Shown: one piece after another, positions 12,143 through 24,100 of the stretch
Layout of the letters: every line of letters begins with the position of its first letter
Position numbering within the stretch: position 1 is the stretch's first letter
Origin: Fratercula arctica
Taxonomy: Eukaryota; Chordata; Aves; Charadriiformes; Alcidae
Length of the DNA: 64,000 bases
Assembly: GCA_947846985.1 (NCBI GenBank)
Contig: CANTUZ010000023.1
Coordinates: 2,437,677 to 2,501,676 of the forward strand
Direction: 5' to 3'
Translations under genes and position numbers: made by a program
Notes under the pieces: generated by a model
The model's input: only the letters and a program-made list of their open reading frames with translations
Databases searched by the model: none
Told to the model about the DNA's origin: nothing

Positions 12143-15100
12143 GTAAGTGGAATGCTAGTTTCAGCCATCTGTATACCTGATTGTTGATGGGAATATGTGT
12201 CTTCGGCGGTTGCTCTTCCTTACTTTTAGTTGTATACATACTTAAAGTCGTGAAGTTTTATTTACTGGTCAAATACTCTATATTGGGTTGTGAGAAACTG
12301 TATTTCTAGGACAGCATAGTTTTGGTGAAAAGAATGCATATAAAAAAATAATTGTTAGAAACGGTTATAATATTTTTTTAATATTATTTAGTGTTTTAGC
12401 ATGTTCAGAGTTTGCTACAGTTTGGACAGAGTTGAAGATGGAGCTTTTGGCCAAAAGCATACACATTCCTAAAATTGCCTCTCAAAATAACGCTGGGTTA
12501 TTCAGTGGAACATCGGGTTACTTGGGTGTTCAGCACTGCAGCTTTTAATTAACTTCTGAAAGATATTCTAAATATTGTGATGACGTACAAAACCCAAGAG
12601 CTATGTAGCATATATAGAAGCCAGTAGAAATTAATATTCTAAACCAGGAAGTAAATTAGAAGCACCAGTTGACTCAGCAAACTTTGGGAAAATTCAATAT
12701 TGGTGTCTTATTACTGTTTCTGTCAAGATTTGTAATATGGTTGTATGTATCCAGAGGGCGTGTGTATATATATGGGGGGGGTTTTAACGTAGATTTCAGG
12801 AAGCAGAGACACAAATTACTGGTCTTTGGTACTTGCAGCCATTCTTCTTTCTTCAGTTTTATAAGCCACTTAATTACTTCTGTCTCCTTTTCTCTTGTTT
12901 ATTCCTGCCAGCTCTGTGCTACTGGTTTCTGTACTTCCCAGTTGGGGGGATGGGTAGCAGAGCAGTAGCGAGTGTCAGGAATGGGGAAGTTGCCGTGTCA
13001 GGCCAGTACAGAAATGGCACAGCTCAGGCTGGGCTGTTACAGTATGTGGCTGAATTTCTTGGAAGTTCCTCTGGAACTGTTTGATACTCGCTGCTTTTGG
13101 TAGCTTTTGGAGAAGATCCTGCCCTGTAGGGATTGGACTCTGATCTGGTATAGCAGGTTCATATGCTTGAGGTAGTGGTGGTGTTACTTTTAATGATTTC
13201 AGGCTGATTATGCACACACACACCCTTACCAGGAATATTTACAAGTTTTATAACTGTTGTGTCTCCCTTCTGGTAAGTGAACCTCTCCCAGAGGTCGGGT
13301 TGGTGATGTATCAAGATTTTGAGCTTCTGCTACATTTGATTACTATAGTTGACTCTAATGAAGCTCAGCAAGATCTTAATCAGCATTGTAATCCAAACTT
13401 GAAATAGACTATCCAATTAAAATACGAGTCATCTGTGACTGCATTTGTAGGTGATTTTCTTGATCTGGGAATGCCATAGCAGCTGTGGTGTGCCGCGGGC
13501 AGCCTGTTCCCAGCAGGAGTTGCGATGGGAAGTCCTTGCCCTGGTGGCATCTCCCTTGCGCCCGCATTATCCCTTGCGCCCGCATTATCCCTTGCGCCCG
13601 CATTATCCCTTGCGCCCGCATTATCCCTTGCGCCCGCATTATCCCTTGCGCCCGCATTATCCCTGCATATAGGGGGTGGGAAGTGGGGTCTGTTCCCACG
13701 GTCAGCTCTGCTGGATGCTCTGCTGCTCATATATTGTTCGTCCACCTGTCCTTCGTTTGCTGCTGTAATCGTACATTTATCCCCCAAATTTCTCTTAAAT
13801 CTCGGTGAGTTTGTTTTTTTCAGAGTTCAGCTAAGACACGGTCTTTTATGCAGGCTTTCTGGCCTCTTCTTCAGAATTCCGTCACACTCCCATCAGCCTG
13901 TCAGTTTTGCATTGCCATTTTGTCCTCCTCCTTACCAGGGACTCCAGTCCTACTCTTGAAGCTGCAGCGCTGCCTGTCCCTCTGTTTAACTGGTGTTACC
14001 TGGTTATCACAAGAACATAATTTTCTGTCTTTCCCAGATTGAACTAAAACCTTAACCTTAACTCTCAAGTTCCGAGTCGTATGTGTCATCCAGAATTCAG
14101 CAGAAATCTTGGTCTTGCTTTTGCCCTTCTTTTAGCTTCCATTTCCCTTTCAAAAGGTGTTGTTGCAGTAAAATCTCTCATGTTATTCACCCTTGTTTCA
14201 GACAGCAGATCACGCTGACACGAACAGGATTTTGTGCTAGTGGTTTTCGTTATGAGTTATCCACTGCAGTCTCAGTTTCATCCTCCCACCATTTGGCTTT
14301 CCACTACATGATTTCATCTTCATCTGCGTTCATCATGTACACTTTTGTCATCTTCAGCATTAATGGTGTGAGACTTGTAACTTAGGATCATCTTAATGTG
14401 AACAAGCAAAACTTCTGGTACAACTTCAGTTATTTACACTTATGCTCAGCGTGGCTGTTTGAATGTAAGGTGATCTGCAGTTGTTTCCTCGTTGTGACAC
14501 TAATCCCTGTGGAAACCTGCTGACTGGGCGGGATGTTCATACATGAAAGGTCGATTTGAAATTAAAATGTTACGAAAACATTGTTGAACTTTAAGGTCTG
14601 AATACTTGTCTTAAGAATGAGTTACTCTGCTGGTTAGTTGTATTCTGCGAGGAGCCGGCAGCTGGCGATCTGTGTAATCAGCTTGGCTCTCCTGGCAGAG
14701 GTGAAGTTTCCAGTAACGCACGGTAGCAAAAGCAAGGCGGGAGTTGTTGCTGTGCTCTCTGCTGGGCCGGGGAGGAAAGATTTCTCCCCAGCAGATAGTA
14801 ATATGGTCTGTCTTAAGTGATTTTTTTCTACAGACAGCTGTATGAGATGCTGACCTTAGTTGTTCTAGATGATGTTCACGTGTGTGTTTCCTCATTTCTC
14901 TGAGCTGAAGCACACAGTATTGACTAAGGCGGGGTCTTTGTTTTCAAATGGACTAGGTATATTAGTTTCTCGCTGCGTGTGTCTTACTCCTCTTTTTGCT
15001 GCTCTTTGAGTCCTTTGACTTCTTTTCTGCTATAGTAAAAGCAAGTGTCTGTCTCATGAGATAGCTCACAGCCTGCCTCTTATCTGCTCAGCTGCTGTGT

Positions 15101-18100
15101 CACCACGTGCCCTATCGTGGCCACTCCACCGTGGTGTTGGCTGCTGTTCAGTGGTGATCCCTCCTCTGCCAAAACCTTTCCCTGGCCTCCTCTGCCGGAA
15201 CAGACTGCCTGTGTGCCTCGGCCTGCCTTAGAAACGCACCATAGCCTTCATGTTGACTATGGATCCTCCAAATATGTTTGTCAACTATATGCAATTTACA
15301 TCAATTTTATGATTTTCATATTGTATACTTAATATGATTTTTGTAATGTAGTTTTTGCAAATAACTGGTATACAGTGAGACTCATCAATTACTATGGATG
15401 TCCTTCATATGTTCTTCTCTATTTCTTTGAAGTTGTATATTAATTTAGGGGAAAGTTATTTGGGTTTGCTGTCCCTGAGTGTATGTTCTTCTGCCACCTG
15501 TTTCAGCGGAACATTGCTGTACGTAGGTGTGAAGGTCGTGTAAATAGTGTAGGGAAAAAAGGTATTTTTTGATTGTGATGTTACTACGTTTTGAATTGGA
15601 CATAAGGAGTTATCATACTAATATTTTCTAGGTTCGTGGTTGCCTTTCTCTCTGTGAATTGTTTTTTCTGCCTGGTTTCAGTATTATGCTTTTTTGTTTG
15701 TTTTACTGTCCCCTTACCTTGTTTGTGTTTTTGTTTTCCTTTTTTCTCTTCGTTGTTACCCATTTCCTAGAGACCAAATGAGAGGCTTAGCACGCTATCA
15801 GAAAGGCCAAGAGAAGATACAGTGTTGGAGGAAACCCCGGTTAGTACATACTAACACTTTTTGAACTTCTAGCATGTTACTATTTTTGGACTAATTGTTA
15901 CATGGTTTCTTTAATTTGTCAGATAAATCAGTTCCCGTTTATTTGAAACTCTTTTATTAATCATTACTGCTTCGAAACATCTCTCATACCACTTTATCCC
16001 CAAAGTGACATACTTAATCAACTCATGAAGCGGGAACTTTTTTGGGGTGGTGGTTGAGGTTGCTGTTGTGTGTCTTGTTTTGTCAGTGACTACCTTGTGT
16101 AAATCCTAGCTGTGTGTAACTGCTTTCTGTCATGTTTCTAAGAAATGTTTATCTCACATTACACTATCACACGTCAGGGATACCTGAGAGAAAAACAGCA
16201 AGTCCCTGTGGGTAGCGTGTGCATCTCTAAGTGCCCTAAATTGTCTTCTGTGGCTTTAAGCTTGCATTCTCTTTGTAGGTCCAGCAGTTCTTGCCTTCTC
16301 TTTCAACGCAAGTCGCCCATGACATCAAGTTTCAGGTTGGCGATCTGGTTTGGTCCAAGGTGGGAACATACCCGTGGTGGCCTTGCATGGTTTCATGTGA
16401 TCCACAGCTTGATGTTCATACCAAAATTAATACAAGAGGTAAGGGAGGAAGATCTTTGCCAGAATATATCAAGTGTCTGTACTTGTTCCTTTATTAAAAA
16501 TATGTTATCTTTGAACTCCCTTCGCAGGATGATTTCTGCTTGTGTGTATGCTGAACAGGACTATTCTTGAAATGTATAAAACTGGTACTTATTGAATTAC
16601 CTCTACAGATGAGCTTGTGCAAACTAGGCTTGTGCACAGGTGCTCCTGCTTTTCTCAAGTCAATGTATTTATGAGAAGACATTGATAAGTGTGAGAGTGT
16701 TCAGTGTGGGCATGGTGTACGTATCTTCCCTTAAACGGTTCTAAATCTGGGCCCATCTTATTTCTAAACTTTAGCTAGGTATTTCCACCTGCAGGAATTG
16801 AGTGATGTGGAGGAGGAAAGCGCAAGCTAAACCAGCAAAGAGATGTTGATAAAACTGCTGACTAGAATTTTTCATTTTCAGGTGCCCGTGAATACCACGT
16901 TCAGTTTTTTAGCAACCAGCCAGAGAGGGCGTGGGTGCACGAGAAGCGAGTTCGAGAGTACAAAGGACACAAACAGTATGAGCAATTATTGGCTGAGGCT
17001 GCTAAGCAAGCCAGCAACCACTCTGAGAAACAGAAGGTATGATGAATGCTAATTGTCTAGAGGGTTATCTACAGTTCCTGTGCAAGTGAAACTCTTCGTG
17101 GGGCAGTTCTGAAACACCGTAGTACTTTACCCTGTAAAGCGTAGTCAGCATTTTGCTGGCAGAAGTGTTTTTCACAAAGATACTGAAAATATTTCTGTAC
17201 CCTTATGACTTTCGCGTGAAAAGGCTGATAGTGAACCTGCTCTGTCAGTTCCTCATGATGGTAGTCATCCTGGGTATTGGACATAATTTTACATTAGCAT
17301 TAGAATATTAAATAAAAACAGTGCCTGTGTGTTCACTACTAACCTGTTCTTTGGAAAATACAGTTTTTAAAGGACACGCTTCCAGCCCCTGATACGAGTG
17401 GATATGTTCTTTTCCATTGTTTTATTGGAAAGGAAATGTTAGCTACAGGAATTACTTACTGTGTGGATGGACGACTTCAGTCAGTATTTATGCTGATCAA
17501 AATATTGATGTGGAAGGAAAAGTGTTTATAGAAAAATGTGGAGGATTTAAAAGATAAATTAGGATTAATTCTGTGTCTCATAACAGGGTTACGGGCTTGA
17601 GTACTGCCTGTTCTTGTCTTCAGTGAAGTTGTAACTCTGGGCAGACACTTTTAATTGTGATGGTCGTATGAACAGCTCGAGTGTCTGCTTGTACCCTGGG
17701 CTGGGGATTCACTGTCCACCTTTCAAAAACATCCTCTAAATGAACAGCTTCAATCTGCTGTCTGAGAGATTTAAAGAGCGTCAGGATTGAATTTTAAGTG
17801 CTTATATGGCAACATCTTCAATGTAATTATCTGCTTGTCTTTGTTCCTTAAGATTCGCAAACCAAGGCCGCAAAGAGAGCGTGCTCAGTGGGATATTGGT
17901 ATTGCCCATGCTGAGAAAGCATTGAAAATGACTCGGGAAGAAAGGATAGAACAATACACCTTCATTTATATAGACAAAGAACCAGAGGAGGTTTTGTCAA
18001 AAGCCAAAAAGACTGCTGCTTCTAAATCGGAGACCAAGAAGAACCGACGACCGAAGCCAGCTTCAAACACCCAGCCAGAACATGCCAACGTGGCAGCAGC

Positions 18101-21100
18101 ATCGCCTTCAAATGCTGAGGTGCGAAGACAAAGCCAACGGAGGCAGTCAAGTGTGGAAGAGGAGGAGCCACCTCCTGTGAAAATTGCATGGAAGACAGCT
18201 GCAGCTAGAAAATCCTTGCCAGCTTCAATAACCATGCACAACTTGGATCTTCAAAAATGTAACATGTCTCCAGTTGTTAAAATTGAACAGGTTTTTGCCC
18301 TTCAGAATGCTGCTGGGGATGGAAAACTCATCGATCAGTTTGTTTATTCCACTAAGGTATGTACTTTGTGTAGTGACTCCTCTTTTGTTCATAAATTATC
18401 CCAAGTCTGTCTTAGTGTGGAGCTTAAACTTGTGTCCACCAAGCTTTCACGATACACATTCCTTTCATTGGAGAGATTAAACCTGACAAAAGACAGATGT
18501 GATAACAGAATCTTTTGGTGCACTGAACTTTTCATTTCAGTGCATCCAGAAGTCTCTGGCAGTAACCATTTTGACCGGTGGCAGAGGAGCTCCCTACAGA
18601 TGGTCACATTTTTGTTCATAACACATTCAAATTATTAAAGCTGTTTAGTTCCAGCTTCCTAGTTGAAATAATCCAGAAATTCTCTGTAAATCTTAAAATC
18701 AGCGGATTTGTGGGAAATAGATGAGATGACAAAACTGTTACTAATTTATTAAAAAGTAATAATGACGTTTTGTATAACAGACTTTTAAAATGAGTTCTGC
18801 CTCCTAGCTTCCTTCAGGTGCACAGCAGCTTCTCACAGTCAGTGTAAGGAAAAGGTTTAGGACTGTTTCTCTGCCTCCTTCTTCTGCCTCTCTACCTGGA
18901 GGGTATTTATTTCATCCTAAGCATTATAGAGAAGGTAATGTTTAGAAAAGTCACTGGAATTTTCTTTTTTTTTTTTTGTTCCTTGTCTGTAAGGGGAGAT
19001 TGAGAGGGATGGAAAGTTCTGCAGGGAAGCAGCTCCATAGTAGAGATCACCATGTGCATGTGTTGCTTTGGAGAGCGTTGAATGTTTCTGTTCTGTGATT
19101 TAGGAGTAGGTCAACGTGCCTGTTGGCAACAACACCTATATGAATAGGTTAAGATAATATTTTTCTTTTTTTTTTTCTTTTTAAGGGAGTTGGTAACAAA
19201 ACAGAAGTAAGCGTCAAAGGACAAGAGAAACTTAATTCTTCATCAAATCAGAGAAATGAAAAAGCAGCAGTGCAAAACGCGTCCTCTCCTGAAACAACTT
19301 GTGGGTCAACAGGTAGGTGAAATTGCAGAATCCTTGTCTGAACTTCAGCAATCTAGCATTTAAATTAAAATAGCAAACCTGGCATTTTCTCGTTAGTTAA
19401 AAACTATTATTAACATCTTTCTGTTTACATAATAGTAGTAACAAGCACGGCTAATATAACACATGGCGAGCCCAGATGCTTGAGAAACACAGGATGTCTC
19501 TGTGATGGGATTCGCTGGTTTGGCCTCTGAACTTCTAGCGTTTGCAACTTGCAGTATCTAAGTCAACATATGAGAAGGATGGATGCCTTGTGGAGAGCAG
19601 ATGGCAAGTTGTTTTAGAAGACAACGTAGTGGATGTGTGTTAGCAGAGTATGGTAATGCCTTTTGGCACCAAATGTAAAAAGGGATCAAAGGAAAAGAAT
19701 CTGGAAGTTCAGTAAGGAATGGCTCTGAATCAGGCTGGGTGTTTTCCTAGACTTTGTTGTTGAGTTCCTGCATGACCTTTGTAAAGGATAGTGATTTCTT
19801 TTTTTTAAACTGCTTCAACTAACTCCATCAGCAAAATGAGCTAATGCTTGCCCTCCAAAGGCATTTTAGGGGCCCCATCACAAAGCACCAGGTTTTGAAG
19901 TGTTATGTCTGAGGGAGAAGAACCACTGAAGCAAATAATGGAGCTTAAGACTGAAAAGGGGAAGCCTGAAACAAGCTATTTGAAGTTTAATTTGTAGTAC
20001 AGCGGTAGAGGAAGATAAGAAAGATAAACCAGATGAGTGCTTTCTAGACTTGGAACAGAAAAACATTTTTTTCATGTTTTCATTTTTGAGAAATAGCTAA
20101 TTGGAATTCTTCTAAAGGGATTGAGCTTTTCCTCACCAGCAGAAGTTTGTCTGCAGTGCGTCCTCTCATCATGCTCAAGAGGAGACAGATACCCTTTGGT
20201 GAAAGGACGGAGGTTCCTGAAAAGAGGCAGTTTTGAGTCATCCTAAACCAAGAGTTTTTCAAGTTCCTCTAGTCCCTATAGTGACTTCTGTTTTTCACCC
20301 ACAGATTTTGTACAGGCCGTGTAAAATCCATTGCATGTTTGTTACTGTGCTTGTAATCGTATCTTTGGTATAGTCTCAAACATACTTAGTTTTACATTAC
20401 ATTGGGTATTTAAAAGTAAATTTTGGGTTGCAGCAGAACACCTTGATTGTCTCTCTCAGTCATGGTACAGAAGCCAAAAAAGATGGAAGACTTAGTACAG
20501 TACACGTGCTAAAACCCCTCTTTTCTTCTTGAGAAAAAAAATCTCATAACATTGCCAAGTGTCACTTCTGCTTTAACTATCCGTCTGTTTGGTTGTTTCT
20601 CCCTTTTCCAAACGTAAAATCAATGAGATTCCAGGTCAAAAACCTCAGTGGTCAACGCACATGGGATCACTGTCCTCTGCAAGCACGCTTCAGTTTCTGT
20701 ACTTGTGTAGTTTTCAGGTAGCCTTATTTTTATATATGTTGTTTTATGGTCTGTATTTGGGGACTTTACAATCCAGGCTGAGTACTCCGGATATTCTGGT
20801 GCAAGTGGGGTTTCCTCTGGTGTTGTCGACAGTGGTTCTTCTTTCCAGGTTCAGTTGCTGTAGCTGCTTCAGTTTTTTCAGAGAGTTGCTGCGTTAATTG
20901 CCTGCAGCAGGAGAGGTGGTCGCTGCTTTGTTTCTCTCCCCTGGGAACTAAAGGCTTCACCTTCACAATGGCTCTTCAGACGTAGGGGGGTGAGAATTCT
21001 GAGCCTCTCTTTTTTCATTTTCTTAGGTTTTTTGGATACGTAAAACTCCACCTGATAACACCCTATAGAGTGCATGAGCTTTACTTCAGTATACACTCCA

Positions 21101-24100
21101 AACAGTCATTTTCAAAGCCATTTCCAAAGTCCAGACAGTTATTGGTCCCCTCTCATGGAACGTAACTGCGAAGTCCTTTTTTCAAATTTAAGGTCACCGG
21201 AACTTCAGAATACCTTTACGGTAAAGTATTTTACAGAATGACTCTGGGAGTCCTTATGAATAACCTACAGTTAGATATACAGAATTCCATAATGCCGGGA
21301 AAATAATTCTGTACCTTGAAATCTGATAATAAGAGAACAACTGTGAGAATTCGTAGTGCCTCTGGTCTCCACATACAGCTGAAACAGGATTAACCTGACC
21401 TGACCTGGCCAGTAGTGAGGGAGATTGCTGGTCTGAAACCTCTCCTGAAACTCTGCATCCAAATATGCACGAAGACGGGATAGGAGCGTTGTGGAGGTGA
21501 TGCACTGGATCCTTGGAGAGCGGGAAGAGGAGAAGTGCCCGTTGCATTGATCAATATTGCTGTCAGCCAATATTAGATGCACTGATTCTGGAGTTCTTTG
21601 ATACAGGGCTTGCATCTTATTTCCCGCACTACAGTGGGCAGCACAGGGAGAAAATACACTATTGACTAAACGAGTGTTTGGTCACGCTTCCTCAGACTTA
21701 CTTTAAGCTGCTTCAGAGAATTTTGGCTGAACACAAAGGTGACCGGAGGTGGCCCCTAGCTTTAGTGCGGACATCCTCAGAGGTGTGTGTCTCTCAAAGG
21801 ACGAGGCTCATTGGAACTGGAAGTTACCGTGTGCTGACATGAAGGATGTTGAGCTGAGTTACTAATTTCTGAATTATTAATAACTCATTGCTATTATTAA
21901 TTAGTTAATATGCTGCAAAACTTTTTTCCCTTGAAGAAAAACAGCTACCTTTTTCCCCCTCAGAAATACAGTTGTTGAAAAAGCTGTGGTTTTACAATAG
22001 GAAAGTTTAGTAACTGAGATATTCCTGAGCCACACAATCCTGATAAAAATGCTCATCCCATTGATCAAGATGAATCTTTTTTTCTTTTTTTTTTTTCCTG
22101 GAGCCCTTTTGAAAGGCTTTTTTTCAGTGTCTGATGAAAGCCTGCCTGTCTCTCTAGATATTTTATCTCCTAACAAGAAGATGCAGCGTTACAACTCCAA
22201 CAGTATAACTATCCGGCACAGTAAGCTAATTCTTGATCACAAGAGTTCGCGTTTTTGCTTGGAAGAATACAAAGTATTTTACATTTGTGTTGTCTTTAGG
22301 TGAAACACACAAAACTGAAAAACGGGAATAATGCTTCACCACAGATAACTGTAAATCTTCAGATTTCACTTTTTTGTCAGTACGGCTCCAAGTGTGTGCT
22401 TTGTTTCAGAAGTGGCACACGGTGCTCAGTGTTGTGTGCCTGTTTCTCGGCATGCCGCTTTGGGAGGTACTGCAGCATAGAAAGCTCCCCTGGTTCTGCC
22501 AACCTTAATTGTCAAAAAACCAGTAGCTCCTACATCATCTCTTGAAATGTCATAATAACCTTCATTAATCTGAGTTTGTTTTCCATGGTAATACTTTCAA
22601 AAACTTGTTTTTCACTTTCATTAATTACAATAACACATCGTGATCACTGCTTCTGTTTGTGCTGAGTTTTCCTTCACCTCTCGTAATCTTTAGTTGAGCG
22701 CTGAGATTTCGTATCGATGGCACGTGTCACAGCGTGGTTCTTGCTTTAGGTTTTTGTGTTCGCCAGTTCTGAGAGAAGCCTGTTCCCCGCAGAGCAGGGG
22801 ACAGAACTGGCGTTTGGAGTGAAAACTTGGAAGCTGTGTTTGCATCTTAAATTTCTAGCTTGTTTTAGTTCAAGAAGTTGATTGTATATACCTTCCCGTA
22901 AACACCAAAGATGGACTATTTGGTTAAAAATGAACCAAAGTGAAAGCTGTGCTTGAGAGGTGTGTTACAAAAATCTGTTTGCCATAAATTGGATTCCAGC
23001 TTTTTGTGTCACTCTGTTACTGGTGTCTTTTTCTGAAGCTGATCTCTGTCTATGGAATCAGAACGTGTTGTCTGCAACCACAGCACCAGTTGGCAAATAG
23101 CTTGGAACTGAATTTAAAAATAAAACATTCAAAAGAGGAAAAAGTCTTGGTTTCGTTACTTTATCTGTTGATTCGGTGTTGAACATCTTGCTGTACCTCA
23201 GAAATACAAGGAATCGTATAATGGAAACCTTTCTCCTTCTTCAGGTTCTGTAGAAAAGAAGCAACAGAGAAGATCGATTCGAACCCGCTCAGAGTCTGAG
23301 AAATCCACTGAAGTTGTGCCAAAGAAGAAGATCAAAAAGGAGCAGGTTGGCTTCCTCCATGTAGAGAGTTAAAATATATTGTATTCATAAATGTTGTGGC
23401 TTATATTGGTGCCTTTTTATTTTTCTCCATTTTTCCCCATCGGGTTTCGTTTTGGACTATCCTTCATGAAATCCCCTTGTCAATACCATTGCTGTGACTC
23501 TGCTACTGGCACCTTCACAGTATCAGTCAGGCTATGGAAATGGGAACTCAATGATGCAAGACTCCTAACGAACCTGCCATGTTTACCTTGAGATTTCTGT
23601 TATGAGCAAAATGATTTTGTTTCAGTCATTTCTATTTGATGGAATTGCCACCAGGTTCCTTCCTTTTGCTCTTGATTTAGCTGCTGGTTTGTATTGAGGT
23701 TTTGTTTTTCAAATGAAATTAGAGTGATTAATCCAACCACTTTTGAAAATGGACTTTAAGAATGATTTAACTTACAGATGAATAGTCAGACTTTTATGTT
23801 GGCAGACATCAGCAAAACAGATCTTCTGGGATATACATTTTTTTTTTTTTTTTTTTTTTTCCTTAAGTAGATCTAACATGTACAGGGCATTCCTTTAATC
23901 TGGATGTCAGACAGACAAATGTTGTTGCTTTAAAAAAATTATAAAAAAAAATTGCGTGGAAATGAGTAGGAGAGTTCAGTGGATGGACGTTAAAAACTGA
24001 ATACACTTTTTTAACAAGTTTGTCAAAGTTGTTGGTTCTTTTCCTTCCATGGTTGATTTTCCCTCTTCAAGGGTCTCTCCACTTGAAACCCGATAATTTT

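Noticed and set aside
13409..13959. Repetitive open frames on both strands at the minisatellite
   Set aside because: An 18-bp unit without stops stays open in several frames. No start context, splice support or homology.
14863..14907. C/D-box snoRNA-like ATGATG ... CTGA
   Set aside because: No terminal stem and no D' or C' boxes at fitting spacing. Such short boxes occur by chance many times in the introns.
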